In this document: positions 35,275-44,006 of the stretch, one piece after another | Layout: the number at the start of each line of letters is the position of its first letter | Numbering within the stretch: the first letter of the stretch is position 1 | Origin: Oscillospiraceae bacterium | GTDB lineage: Bacteria > Bacillota > Clostridia > Oscillospirales > Ruminococcaceae | Direction of reading: 5' to 3' | DNA length: 64,000 nt | NCBI GenBank assembly: GCA_017536625.1 | Contig: JAFXGY010000007.1 | Location: 1-64,000 of the forward strand | The notes under the pieces: model-generated | Told to the model about the DNA's origin: nothing | Database searches by the model: none | What the model saw: the letters and a program-made list of their open reading frames with translations, nothing else | Made by a program: the position numbers and the translations under genes

Positions 35275-36105
35275 TTATACGCTTTCATAGCCGACTATCA
35301 GTCCGCCCTTTTCCGCATAAAAGCTGCAGAGTGCACCGTTTTTGCCGATGGCAACGTCGCTTTGCGGGAACTGGGCAAGAATTTTTTCTTTGAGCATTTC
35401 GGCAGATTCCGGATTAAGGCAATGGTCGATTCTGACTTTTCCGCCGCAGAAGCCGCGTTTTTTCATTTCCTCGAACATCATTTCCATGGTTTTTGCCTCG
35501 CCGCGGATTTTATGAAGAGGATCGAGAACGCCTTCAGTCGCGGCGCCGAGAACCCTTATCCCAAGAACGCCCGCAATTTTTGCGACTGCGGGGTTCACCC
35601 TTCCGTTCCTTGCAAGATTGGTGAGGGAACGAAGCGAGAAAAGAAGCTTCGTCTTTTTCATATAGGAAACAACCTTTTCCTTTATGCTTTCAAAAGTTTC
35701 GTTCCCAAAAACAAGCTCCCGGATATATTCCATAATAAGCTGCATTTCTCCGCCGGTGGAAAGGCTGTCGATTACAAAAACCTTTGTTCCGGGGTGGGCA
35801 TCCTCATAAATTTTCGCCGCTTCAACGGCGGAAGCATAGCTTCCGGAAAGCTTGCTTGTAATGGTTATGGCAAAAATATTTTCCGCTTCGCCGAATGCAC
35901 GGAGCCAATCCCCGATATTGGGGCAGGAAGTTCCGGATTTTCCTTTCGTTTCCCTGATTTCCTCCACCATTGCCTCGATATCGAGGTTTTCATCGTCAAC
36001 ATATTCCTTCTTCGCGGTTATGATTTTAAGCGGAACGCTTTCGAAATCAATTCCCGGGAATTCGAGAACATTGGAAGAAGAATCTGAAACAATCTTAAAG
36101 CTCAT
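35275..36105 (-). CDS. DegV-family fatty-acid-binding protein
   Basis: A 276-residue two-domain DegV protein. The family binds fatty acids; FakB-type members present them to the kinase FakA for phospholipid synthesis. The N-terminal FKIVSDSSSNVL, the SGTSCPNIGDW motif with the fatty-acid-carboxylate Ser/Thr, and the central ITSKLSGSYASAVEAA are typical. No fakA gene is next to it. It is monocistronic, with a terminator shared with the converging gene. Confidence 0.93.
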   Translation of the reverse strand: MSFKIVSDSSSNVLEFPGIDFESVPLKIITAKKEYVDDENLDIEAMVEEIRETKGKSGTSCPNIGDWLRAFGEAENIFAITITSKLSGSYASAVEAAKIYEDAHPGTKVFVIDSLSTGGEMQLIMEYIRELVFGNETFESIKEKVVSYMKKTKLLFSLRSLTNLARNGRVNPAVAKIAGVLGIRVLGAATEGVLDPLHKIRGEAKTMEMMFEEMKKRGFCGGKVRIDHCLNPESAEMLKEKILAQFPQSDVAIGKNGALCSFYAEKGGLIVGYESV

Positions 36106-36203
36106 ACTGCACCTCTTAAAAAAACGGATTTACTGATAAATATTTTATAACATATACAAAACCTTGTCAAGAGTTTTTCAAAAACCTATTGTGGGTTTTT
36201 ATC

Positions 36204-36232
36204 TTGACTTCACGCAAAAAGAGTTGTAAAAT
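36204..36232 (+). promoter_or_regulatory. Promoter of the DUF1836 gene
   Basis: TTGACT (36204-36209), a 17-bp spacer and TAAAAT (36227-36232), 22 bp before the start codon. Confidence 0.75.
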
Positions 36233-36254
36233 GCTTTTTGGGAGGTGTTTTTTT

Positions 36255-36776
36255 ATGAAGCAGAGCACCAAAGAAGAAATCAGAAATTCCATAAAAGGTT
36301 TTTCCCTTCCGCGATATAACGATATCCCGAACGTGGGACTTTATCTTGAACAGGTGGTAAAATATATTTCGGAATATCTTGAACCTCTGGGCAGTTTTTC
36401 AATAACCGGTTCCATGGTCAGCAATTACGTCAAAAAAGGGCTTATCGAAAACCCCGTGAAAAAGCAATATAACCGGGAACAGATTGCCTATCTTTTCTTT
36501 ATGGCCGTCGCAAAAAACGTTCTTTCGATGGAAGATATCCGCCTTCTTTTTGAAACGCAGAAAAAAACCTATGAACCAAAAAAAGCCTATGATTATTTCT
36601 GCTGCGAACTTGAAAACGTCCTCGATTTCGTTTTCGGGGTTAAGGAAAATCTTGATACCGTCGGAAAGGATTGCAACGACACAAAGGATATGCTCCGCAA
36701 CACCATCATTGCCGTTGCGTATAAAGTTTATCTCGATAAATATTTCGCCGTTCTCCATGACGAAACTGAAGAATAA
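36255..36776 (+). CDS. DUF1836-family protein
   Basis: A 173-residue cytosolic protein of the DUF1836 family common in Firmicutes. The N-terminal part contains a probable MerR-like winged helix (ITGSMVSNYVKKGLI, then KKQYNREQIAYLFFM), characteristic of the family; the C-terminal half is helical. It is a probable DNA-binding protein, but no target is known. The start at 36255 has GGAGGTG eight bases upstream. It is monocistronic. Confidence 0.88.
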   Translation: MKQSTKEEIRNSIKGFSLPRYNDIPNVGLYLEQVVKYISEYLEPLGSFSITGSMVSNYVKKGLIENPVKKQYNREQIAYLFFMAVAKNVLSMEDIRLLFETQKKTYEPKKAYDYFCCELENVLDFVFGVKENLDTVGKDCNDTKDMLRNTIIAVAYKVYLDKYFAVLHDETEE

Positions 36777-36780
36777 AGAA

Positions 36781-36807
36781 AAAGCTCCTGTTTTTTTACA
36801 GGAGCTT
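36781..36807. terminator. Bidirectional terminator between DUF1836 and NUDIX genes
   Basis: Stem AAAGCTCCTG/CAGGAGCTTT with T runs on both strands. Confidence 0.88.
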
Positions 36808-36834
36808 TTTATTCTATTCGGAAGCAACGTATTA

Positions 36835-37392
36835 TCAGAACTGTCGCATCTTTGCGATGAGTTTTGAATATATCCTTTCGACGAACCAGGGTTCGGTGCT
36901 TTTGTTTTTGATATCGTCAAGCTCGATCCACATGACCCCGCTGTTTTCGTCCGGTTTTACCGAAAGAAGCTGTTCTTCCGGCGCTTCAAAAAGATATGTA
37001 ACATTGAGATGGAGATGGGCGGAAACATATTCGCCTTTTTTCTCGTGCCCGCTCACCGTCACAATTTCGAGCGAAAGGATATCATCGGAAAGCGGCTTTA
37101 TTTCGGTAATTCCGCTTTCTTCCCTTGCTTCTTTTTCCGCAACCGCAAGAAGATTTTCCATTCCGTCCGCATGACCGCCGAGCCACGCCCAGGAATTATA
37201 GATGTTATGATAAATCATAAGCACCTTTGTTCTTTTTGGGTTCACCACCCATGCGGAAGCGGTAAAATGGGCTTTTTTGTTCCTGCGGGTAAAAACGTCC
37301 TTTTCTTCAAGCCATTCCAAAAGAAGTTCTTTATCCTTTTCTTCCTGTTCGTTAAAAGGCTTATATCTCAAAATCTGTTCTTTCAAATCCAT
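36835..37392 (-). CDS. NUDIX hydrolase
   Basis: A 185-residue hydrolase of nucleoside-diphosphate-linked compounds. The Nudix box is GGHADGMENLLAVAEKEARE followed by ESGI, with the usual first Arg changed to Lys. A helical N-terminal region of about 40 residues precedes the fold, and the substrate cannot be told. The ATG at 37392 follows GGAG by seven bases; an ATG seven codons earlier lacks a site. Possible roles are house-cleaning or NTP sanitation. Confidence 0.9.
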   Translation of the reverse strand: MDLKEQILRYKPFNEQEEKDKELLLEWLEEKDVFTRRNKKAHFTASAWVVNPKRTKVLMIYHNIYNSWAWLGGHADGMENLLAVAEKEAREESGITEIKPLSDDILSLEIVTVSGHEKKGEYVSAHLHLNVTYLFEAPEEQLLSVKPDENSGVMWIELDDIKNKSTEPWFVERIYSKLIAKMRQF

Positions 37393-37411
37393 TTTGTTTC
37401 TCCATAAAGTC

Positions 37412-37438
37412 AAAGCGGAAGGAAAATCCTTCCGCTTT
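37412..37438 (-). terminator. Terminator-like hairpin after the DHHW gene
   Basis: Stem AAAGCGGAAGGA/TCCTTCCGCTTT just downstream of the DHHW gene. The T run on the minus strand is short, so termination may be partial. Confidence 0.55.
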
Positions 37439-37449
37439 TTTGTTTTTTA

Positions 37450-38784
37450 TCAGGAAAGTGCTTTTGCGTGAAGTTCGGGCTGAAGGCTTATTGCCGCCTG
37501 GGCATTATTGATGATAAGGGCGTCGGTGACGTTATATTTTTCAATAATGGAACCCACGCTTTCGGAATCTTTTCTGATATCAACAACGACGACCTGTTCA
37601 AAATAATCGATCATATAGGGAACAAATGCGTTGCCGTAAGATTCCTTGAAGATGAGAAGGGTTCTTCCGTTTTTGTTTTCGGTGGTGAAAACGGTTACGG
37701 GGTTATCTCCGCCGATGAACATTCCTGCGTATCCTCTGGAATTTGCATTGAGTGCGGTGCCGTTATACATATAGCCATAGGAACCGTAAACCATGGAATA
37801 ACCGATGTGGGGATAATGCGCAACGGAATAGTCCGGGTTTGCTTCAAGAGCGGCAGGTCCGCCCGCATAGTTATAAAGGGTGCCGATGAATCCGGTTCTG
37901 ATTACGGTTTCGTATGTATCAAGGGCATAAGGTTCGATTCCGTTCGCATTGCAGAACGCGGCGGAAGCATAATATGCGCCGAGAGAAGTCCAATGGTGGT
38001 CGGTGCGGTAGAAAAGATATTCGCCGGAATGTTCGGTCATGATTCCAAGGCAGTCCGCGGCTTTTATTCCTTCGTTAAGCATCGCATAGGTTGCGTCGAT
38101 ATGAGCTTTTGTTCTCTCATAAGGGTCCGTATATCCTTCCGGAGAATTGAAGGTGCAGCTTTTGGGAACAAGAAGAGCGGTGGTGTTGATTTCCGGATAT
38201 TTTTCCGCAAATTTGTTTACGGTGTTTGCCCATGCGGAGTTTCCGTTTTCGGAAGGAAGGAAATATTCAAGACCGTAATCGCCGCAAACAAGAACAGCGC
38301 CCGCATAATATGCGTTGATGTTATTGTTATAATGTCCGCCTTCGGTTTCGGGAATGATATCGGAAATATCATCGGAAAGAGCGCCGTTTCTTCCGGCTTT
38401 GATAAATTTCTGGTTAGCGGGAACGATCTGGAGCGCGCAGGTATCGCAGGCGTTTTCGTCATTTATGCTGTGGCCGAATTTTTCCGCAAGAACTTCTCCG
38501 CAGGTTTCGCAAACCTGGTCTTCGGTGCAGGTTGCTTCAGCGCCGGGGGTGTGTCCTAAGGCCGGATTAAATTCAAGGTCGCAGTAGAGGCAGGTCTGGG
38601 CAGTGGTGCAGGTTGCTTCCGGACCTTCTCTGTGGCCCATTGCGTCAACAAGAACTTCGCCGCATTCGGTGCAAACTTGGGCGGTGGTGCAGGTTGCCGC
38701 AGGTCCGGGGGTATGTTCGTGGCTGCAGCCCGCAAAAGCAAGCATTGCCGCGATGATTAAAAACATAAAAGCAGTTTTTTTCAT
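37450..38784 (-). CDS. DHHW-family lipoprotein with Cys-rich repeats
   Basis: A 444-residue lipoprotein. The signal ends at FAGCS (Cys19). Residues about 20-115 hold three Cys-rich repeats and a partial fourth of about 28 residues each, of the form HTPG-ATCT-QVCTECG-GH with a CxxC pair and a single Cys. The rest (about 125-444) is a DHHW/AlgX-like SGNH-fold domain with YRTDHHWTSLGAYYA as catalytic signature and a late FKESYGNA motif carrying the likely nucleophile Ser. Such domains act as acetyltransferases or esterases on surface glycans. ATG at 38784 follows GGAGG. It appears monocistronic, upstream of the NUDIX gene. The repeat function is unknown. Confidence 0.82.
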   Translation of the reverse strand: MKKTAFMFLIIAAMLAFAGCSHEHTPGPAATCTTAQVCTECGEVLVDAMGHREGPEATCTTAQTCLYCDLEFNPALGHTPGAEATCTEDQVCETCGEVLAEKFGHSINDENACDTCALQIVPANQKFIKAGRNGALSDDISDIIPETEGGHYNNNINAYYAGAVLVCGDYGLEYFLPSENGNSAWANTVNKFAEKYPEINTTALLVPKSCTFNSPEGYTDPYERTKAHIDATYAMLNEGIKAADCLGIMTEHSGEYLFYRTDHHWTSLGAYYASAAFCNANGIEPYALDTYETVIRTGFIGTLYNYAGGPAALEANPDYSVAHYPHIGYSMVYGSYGYMYNGTALNANSRGYAGMFIGGDNPVTVFTTENKNGRTLLIFKESYGNAFVPYMIDYFEQVVVVDIRKDSESVGSIIEKYNVTDALIINNAQAAISLQPELHAKALS

Positions 38785-38828
38785 TTTATCCTCCATAATG
38801 AATCGATGTGTCAAAATCTCCGTATGAA

Positions 38829-38856
38829 ATTATAACATATTCAGATTAATTTTCAA
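38829..38856 (-). promoter_or_regulatory. Probable promoter of the DHHW gene
   Basis: Minus strand TTGAAA (38851-38856), a 16-bp spacer and TATAAT (38829-38834). Confidence 0.5.
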
Positions 38857-38896
38857 CAGGAAAAACCGGCATTTTCGGAATATATTAAAATTTGGG

Positions 38897-40324
38897 TTAA
38901 ATATAGTTTTCTATCTTTTCATAAACCGCTTTTTTAATTTTTCTTCCGCTTTCGACTGTTTTCGTTTTTATTTTTATGCTACGGTTTTTAAAGCTTGCTG
39001 CCGCCTTTTTTGAAACGGCAATCGCTTCCTTGCCGTAATAAACCATTTCGTTTTTGATGTTTTTCGGATATTTTTTTGCCCTGTTGATGCTTTCAAGGAT
39101 TTCTCCCTCTGCCCGGAACCATTCTTCCGTAAAGGTTTCCTCCCTTTGATATTTTCCCGCGCGGTAATTTTCGAGGACGATTTCATACCGTTTTACCGCA
39201 TTAGCCACGGAATCTTCCCATGAAATATAGATTTTTTCCATGGCGTTTTTCCCGATATATTCCGCTTCCTTCGGTTTTTCGCAGATTGCTCTGAGCTTTT
39301 CGGCGAAGGATTCGGGACTGTTTTCGCAAAGATATCCGGTTTCGCCGTCGGAGATTCCTTCTGCGGCGCAGCTGCCTTTTATAAGAACGCTTGGAAGAGC
39401 GCAGGCTGCCGCTTCGCGCACAACAAGCCCGTTTGTATCATAAACCGAAGGGAAAAGAAAAGCATTCGCCCTGCAATACCACGCCCTTATGGCATAGCGG
39501 TCATGGATCGGACCTGTAAAAATACATTTTTCCGAAAGACCCAGTTCTTCGGAATATTTTTTCACTTCCTCAAAATCAAGTCCACCGCCGATGAACACCA
39601 TCTTAAAGTCATATCCTTTTTCTTTTATTGCAGAAAGCGCTTCGAGGATAGTATCAAGCCCTTTATACCAGGCCATTCTTCCGACGAAAAGGAAAATGGG
39701 AATATCCTTCGGAAGGTCATACCCGGAAGTGATTTTTTCGATATCTTCCGCCGGAATCTTCCCTTTGGGGATATCCACTCCGTTTGGCATGACAACATAT
39801 TCTCCTTTATATCCAAGGCTCCGGAGATTTTCTCCTGCGCCTTCGCTTACGACCCAGACTTCGTCGCAGGCTTCGATGTTTTTAACAAGCCGGGAAATCA
39901 CCTTTTCCTGAATAAATTTATTTCCGACCGTTCTGGCAATATCCACGTCAAATTTTGTGTGATAGGTAAAAATCACCGGCGCATCAAGGGGTTTTCGCAA
40001 AAGTCTTGCAAAAACCGTTGACGCAAACGGGCAATGGGTGTGGATGATATTGATATTTTCTTCTTTTATCTTATCAAGGGCTTCCGGAATAAAAGGATAG
40101 CCCGCTCTGTAATTAAGAAATTTTTCCGTATTTAGGCTTGGGTAACGCACGACCTTATAAGGATAGTTTTCGTCGTTTGCCTTCGGATAATAAGGAACAG
40201 CAACGGCGGCGCTTCCGTAATTTTTTTCGATTATGGAAGCGTAGTTCATGACTGTGTTCGCAACGCCGTCAATAAGAGGAGGAAAGCTGTCATTGAGAAG
40301 GCAGACGCTGAGTTTTTCTTCCAT
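38897..40324 (-). CDS. GT4-family glycosyltransferase
   Basis: A 475-residue GT-B-fold enzyme of family GT4. The N-terminal acceptor half has LLNDSFPPLIDGVANTV and IHTHCPFAST; the C-terminal nucleotide-sugar half has FVGRMAWYKGLDT and PSVYDTNGLVVREAAACALP with the EX7E motif. The similarity to diacylglycerol or mannosyl-lipid glycosyltransferases suggests a role in membrane glycolipid synthesis, but the substrate is inferred only. A C-terminal basic helical tail of about 60 residues may associate with the membrane. The ATG at 40324 follows AAGGTG; the upstream frame has no site. Confidence 0.85.
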   Translation of the reverse strand: MEEKLSVCLLNDSFPPLIDGVANTVMNYASIIEKNYGSAAVAVPYYPKANDENYPYKVVRYPSLNTEKFLNYRAGYPFIPEALDKIKEENINIIHTHCPFASTVFARLLRKPLDAPVIFTYHTKFDVDIARTVGNKFIQEKVISRLVKNIEACDEVWVVSEGAGENLRSLGYKGEYVVMPNGVDIPKGKIPAEDIEKITSGYDLPKDIPIFLFVGRMAWYKGLDTILEALSAIKEKGYDFKMVFIGGGLDFEEVKKYSEELGLSEKCIFTGPIHDRYAIRAWYCRANAFLFPSVYDTNGLVVREAAACALPSVLIKGSCAAEGISDGETGYLCENSPESFAEKLRAICEKPKEAEYIGKNAMEKIYISWEDSVANAVKRYEIVLENYRAGKYQREETFTEEWFRAEGEILESINRAKKYPKNIKNEMVYYGKEAIAVSKKAAASFKNRSIKIKTKTVESGRKIKKAVYEKIENYI

Positions 40325-40517
40325 TTTTTCACCTTCGTTCCGGTATATTTTTCCGAAGGATAATGATACCAGCAAAATATGAATTTTTTGTTTCCGGGTT
40401 TTTAATTTTAATTTAACTTGTTCGAAAAAGAAACAGTTTTTCCGGCAAAAAACACGGTGCAACCGGCGGTTGCTAAGTTTTAAACCCATGTTGATAGACA
40501 TTTACACGGAAAAATGA

Positions 40518-40532
40518 TATGATTTTATCATA
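40518..40532. promoter_or_regulatory. Palindrome before the third membrane XRE gene
   Basis: TATGATTTTATCATA is a perfect 6-3-6 inverted repeat directly before the AAAGGAGG site. It could be an autoregulatory operator; no copy was seen before the related regulators at 11430 and 12107. Confidence 0.4.
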
Positions 40533-40550
40533 AAAGGAGGCGATTTTTCC

Positions 40551-41426
40551 ATGACTCTCGGCGAAAGAATATATAAAATGCGCACCGAAAAAGGATTATC
40601 CCAGGGGGATCTTTCCGAAATTCTTGAAGTTTCGCGCCAAAGCGTTTCCAAATGGGAAAACGACGGTGCCATCCCCGATCTTGATAAAATAATAAGACTT
40701 TCGGAAATTTTCGGTGTTTCCATCGATGAACTTGTGAAGGGCGAAAATCTTTTTTCCGCCGAAAAGGAACCCCACGCCGAAAAAGCTGCGGAAATAATCA
40801 TCAGAAAAGAAAATAGTTTTCCGCCGCGGAAAATTATCGGAACGGTTTTGCTTTCCCTTTCTGTCATTGTAACGGTCGTTCTTCTTGCGGCGGGAGGCGG
40901 AATAGTCGGGCTTGTTCTTTCTTCTCCGCTTATCCTCTGCGGAATAATCTGCTTCGTTTTTAAAAAGAACATCGGGCTTTGGTGCGGCTGGGCTGTTTTT
41001 TTCTGTGTGGATATTTATCTTCGCATTGCAACGGGAATAAGTTCCGCCGTTATCCTCAATTTCCGGACCCTTCTCTTTATGATTCGGGGCGGCGATTTTA
41101 TAAGGCTTCTGCTTGCTTTCGGTCAGCTTGCGGTTATTGCTTCTCTTCTTGCCATAACGATTTTCCGCTTTTGGAAAATTCCGCTTGAAAGCAAAAAACT
41201 TCCGGTAATCTTCTGGGCGGTTTATGCTTTTATGAAAATTGCCATGGCCGTTTTTTCGGCAAGCCATCTTTATCTTAAAATAAGAAATCTCCTTCTTGCG
41301 ACCTATGAAATGTGGATATATACCCTTTCCCATTCTCTTTATGTCTGGATCTATACCGGATTTTTCATTGCGGCGGTGGTTTTGACGGTGAGGTATTTTT
41401 ATACGAGGAAACATAAAACAATATAA
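40551..41426 (+). CDS. XRE-family regulator with large membrane domain
   Basis: A 291-residue protein with an N-terminal Cro/C1-type helix-turn-helix (LSQGDLSEILEVSRQSVSKW, residues about 17-36), a charged linker to about residue 92, and about six hydrophobic segments to the C terminus ending in RKHK. It is the largest of three membrane-tethered XRE regulators in the window. The start has AAAGGAGG 11 bases upstream. The membrane part may sense envelope or small-molecule cues, but this is inference. Confidence 0.82.
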   Translation: MTLGERIYKMRTEKGLSQGDLSEILEVSRQSVSKWENDGAIPDLDKIIRLSEIFGVSIDELVKGENLFSAEKEPHAEKAAEIIIRKENSFPPRKIIGTVLLSLSVIVTVVLLAAGGGIVGLVLSSPLILCGIICFVFKKNIGLWCGWAVFFCVDIYLRIATGISSAVILNFRTLLFMIRGGDFIRLLLAFGQLAVIASLLAITIFRFWKIPLESKKLPVIFWAVYAFMKIAMAVFSASHLYLKIRNLLLATYEMWIYTLSHSLYVWIYTGFFIAAVVLTVRYFYTRKHKTI

Positions 41427-41427
41427 A

Positions 41428-41477
41428 CCCTTCCACCGTGCCTACGGCAACGGTCCCCCTCCCCTGTTAGGGGAGGC
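41428..41477 (+). repeat. Copy of the short intergenic repeat
   Basis: CCCTTCCACCGTGCCTACGG onward to GGGGAGGC matches the plan of the repeat at 84-131 (CCCTCCGTCACGGCTTTGCC onward to GGGAGGC), with hairpins at the same relative places. Confidence 0.55.
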
Positions 41478-41482
41478 AAATA

Positions 41483-41515
41483 AAACGCTCCGTGCTCGAT
41501 GAGCACGGAGCGTTT
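41483..41515 (-). terminator. Terminator of the pyr operon, with GAGCACGG arms
   Basis: Stem AAACGCTCCGTGCTC/GAGCACGGAGCGTTT, then TTATTT on the minus strand. The arms contain a second inverted pair of the octamer seen at 6550-6575. Confidence 0.9.
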
Positions 41516-41534
41516 ATCTTTTTGAGCACCGATA

Positions 41535-42626
41535 TTAAATTTTCTTCTGTGCTTCGCAATAAGCACAGCGGCAAATGCCGTTTTCTTTATCGGTATAATG
41601 GAAGATGTGGTCAATTTCCTGCTCGATGCTGGTGATGCATCTGGGGTTTTCGCAGAAAACCTTGTTCACAATTTCATCCTCGTGCTCATCTTCGCAAAGC
41701 GAGCACGGCATCGGGGTTTCCGCAAGGAGCTTGAGAATAAGCGCCATTCTGATATATTTTCCGCAAAGGGCCTGGTCAAAATAGCAGGCTCTGGGGTCGG
41801 AATCGACCTTTGTGCTGATTTCGTTCACCCTAGGCAGCGGGTGCATGATGCAAAGATCGGGTTTTGCGGTTTCAAGCTTCGGAAGATCGAGCACGAAGGA
41901 GTTTTTAAGGCGCTCATATTCCGCCGGGTCGGAAAAGCGTTCGCGCTGAATGCGGGTCATATAAAGGATATCAAGTTCCGGCATGGCTTCTTCAAGGGTA
42001 CGGACTTCTTTATAAGGAATGCCTTTTTTATCAAGAGTTTCGGTCTTGATATATTCCGGAACGCAGAGTTCTTCCGGAGAAATAAGAACAAATTTGATTC
42101 CTGTATATCTTGCGAAAGCGGCGATAAGGGAATGAACGGTTCTTCCGAATTTAAGGTCGCCGCAAAGACCGATGGTAAGGTCGCAAAGTCTGCCTTTATG
42201 ACGGCTGATGGTCAGAAGGTCCGTAAGAGTCTGGGTCGGATGGAAATGTCCGCCGTCGCCTGCATTGATAACCGGAATTCTGGAAGCTTTTGCGGCAACT
42301 ATCGGTGCGCCTTCCTTCGGGTGGCGCATTGCGATGATATCCGCATAGCAGTTTACGGTGCGGATGGTGTCCGCAACGCTTTCGCCCTTCGCGGTGGAAG
42401 AACTTCCCGCTTCGGAAAATCCGAGCACGGAACCGCCAAGGCTGAGCATCGCCGCTTCAAAACTGAGGCGGGTTCTGGTGGAAGGTTCGAAGAAAAGGGT
42501 TGCAAGAATTTTTCCTTCACAGATTTTTGCGTATTTTCCGGGGTTATCAATAATATCGTTTGCGGTGGAAATAAGGTCGTTTATCTCTTCGACTGAAAGA
42601 TCGAGAATATCAATAAGATTGCTCAT
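41535..42626 (-). CDS. pyrB: Aspartate carbamoyltransferase fused to PyrI zinc domain
   Basis: PyrB joins carbamoyl phosphate to aspartate in pyrimidine synthesis. The catalytic region (about residues 1-305) has the phosphate loop [16 protein letters not shown] (Ser49-Arg53) and the late HPLPRVNEI. The chain is 363 residues, about 55 longer than a usual catalytic chain. The tail carries Cys325, Cys330, Cys354 and Cys357, with x4, x23, x2 spacing. That is exactly the zinc site of the regulatory chain PyrI, with matching [10 protein letters not shown] and CRCAYCE. The allosteric nucleotide-binding half of PyrI is absent. So catalytic and zinc parts are fused, presumably stabilising oligomers without allostery. 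It overlaps pyrE by one base (TAATG) and is the last gene of the operon. Confidence 0.95.
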   Translation of the reverse strand: MSNLIDILDLSVEEINDLISTANDIIDNPGKYAKICEGKILATLFFEPSTRTRLSFEAAMLSLGGSVLGFSEAGSSSTAKGESVADTIRTVNCYADIIAMRHPKEGAPIVAAKASRIPVINAGDGGHFHPTQTLTDLLTISRHKGRLCDLTIGLCGDLKFGRTVHSLIAAFARYTGIKFVLISPEELCVPEYIKTETLDKKGIPYKEVRTLEEAMPELDILYMTRIQRERFSDPAEYERLKNSFVLDLPKLETAKPDLCIMHPLPRVNEISTKVDSDPRACYFDQALCGKYIRMALILKLLAETPMPCSLCEDEHEDEIVNKVFCENPRCITSIEQEIDHIFHYTDKENGICRCAYCEAQKKI

Positions 42627-43279
42627 TATTTTGCTCCATTTACTGCAAGATAGTTCTTGATGCGGGTTACGTTTTCTTCATTTGCGGGGTCTTCTTCAAG
42701 GAATTCGATGATATCGTAAACATCAACAACGGAATATACCGGGAAGCCGAACTGTTCGGAAATTTCTTCCATTGCGCCTTTTTCGGTCTGGCCTTTTTCC
42801 TTGCGGTTTACCATAATGAAGGTTGCAATAACCTTGGTATCGGGGAGCTGGCTGAGGATTTCCATGGATTCGCGGATAGCGGTTCCTGCGGTGATTACGT
42901 CTTCAATGATAACAATTTCCTGACCGGGCTGAGGAATGTAACCTACGAAAGTGCCGCCTTCGCCGTGGTCTTTTGCTTCTTTTCTGTTGAAGAAGAAGGG
43001 AACATCAAGGCCGTTTTTGGAAAGAGCAACCGCTGCGGAAATGGAAAGCGGAATGCCTTTATATGCGGGGCCATAGAGAACTGCTTCTTTTTTGCCAAGT
43101 TTATCAAAATATGCTTTTGCATAGAATTCACCGAGTTTGGAAATCTGGTCGCCGGTTTTAATCATACCTGCGTTTACGAAATAGGGGATTTTTCTTCCGG
43201 ATTTTGCGGTGAAATCACCAAATTTGAGAACGCCTGCGCTCTGGAGGAATTCAATAAATTCTCTTTTATATGCTTCCAT
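42626..43279 (-). CDS. pyrE: Orotate phosphoribosyltransferase
   Basis: PyrE converts orotate and PRPP to OMP. The 217-residue protein has the PRPP-binding loop [20 protein letters not shown] (about residues 120-139) and a purine/pyrimidine transferase fold. The [15 protein letters not shown] region forms part of the active site. It is next to pyrF upstream and overlaps pyrB downstream. The start ATG follows GGAGAT. Confidence 0.97.
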   Translation of the reverse strand: MEAYKREFIEFLQSAGVLKFGDFTAKSGRKIPYFVNAGMIKTGDQISKLGEFYAKAYFDKLGKKEAVLYGPAYKGIPLSISAAVALSKNGLDVPFFFNRKEAKDHGEGGTFVGYIPQPGQEIVIIEDVITAGTAIRESMEILSQLPDTKVIATFIMVNRKEKGQTEKGAMEEISEQFGFPVYSVVDVYDIIEFLEEDPANEENVTRIKNYLAVNGAK

Positions 43280-43306
43280 GATTATATCTCCTTCTTTATG
43301 TAATGA

Positions 43307-44005
43307 TTAGTCTACAAATTCCGCAACGCAGCGTTCATAAGCTGCAACCGGGTCTTCTGCCGCGGTGATGGGGCGGCCTACTACGATGTAATCGGAACCG
43401 ATTGCTTTTGCGTCTGCGGGGGTCATGACTCTCTTCTGGTCACCTTTGTCGCCGTCTGCAAAACGAACACCGGGGGTTACGGTTACAAAATCAGCACCGC
43501 AGGAATCATGAACTTTTTTGGATTCCAGCGGAGAGCAAACAACGCCGTCAAGGCCTGCTTTTTTGGCGTTGAGAGCATAGTGCATAACAACTTCCGGAAG
43601 GGGTTCTTTGATCAGAAGGTCGTTTTCCATTGCTTCCTGGTCGGTGGAAGTGAGCTGGGTTACCGCAATGAGAAGAGGTCTGGTGCCGTCGGGTCTGGTA
43701 AGGCCTTCGATGGCGGCTTCCATCATTTTGCAGGTGCCTGCTGCATGAAGGTTGGTCATATCAACGTCAAGACCGGAAAGAACGGACATTGCTTTTTTTA
43801 CGGTGTTGGGAATATCGTGGAGTTTGAGGTCGAGGAAGATTTTATGTCCTCTTGCTTTGATTTCGCGGACTATGGAAGGGCCTTCTGCATAAAAAAGCTC
43901 CATACCGATTTTTACGAAAGGTTTTTTGCCCTCGAATTTATCAAGGAATTCAAAAGTTTTTTCTGCGGAAGAAAAATCGCAGGCAATAATAACGTCTTTT
44001 CCCAT
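43307..44005 (-). CDS. pyrF: Orotidine-5'-phosphate decarboxylase
   Basis: PyrF decarboxylates OMP to UMP. The 232-residue TIM barrel has the catalytic motif [13 protein letters not shown] (about residues 57-69) containing the Asp-Lys-Asp set, and a [12 protein letters not shown] phosphate-binding end. It is the compact bacterial class. It sits between pyrD and pyrE, whose combined order matches Firmicute operons. Confidence 0.97.
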   Translation of the reverse strand: MGKDVIIACDFSSAEKTFEFLDKFEGKKPFVKIGMELFYAEGPSIVREIKARGHKIFLDLKLHDIPNTVKKAMSVLSGLDVDMTNLHAAGTCKMMEAAIEGLTRPDGTRPLLIAVTQLTSTDQEAMENDLLIKEPLPEVVMHYALNAKKAGLDGVVCSPLESKKVHDSCGADFVTVTPGVRFADGDKGDQKRVMTPADAKAIGSDYIVVGRPITAAEDPVAAYERCVAEFVD

Positions 44006-44006
44006 T

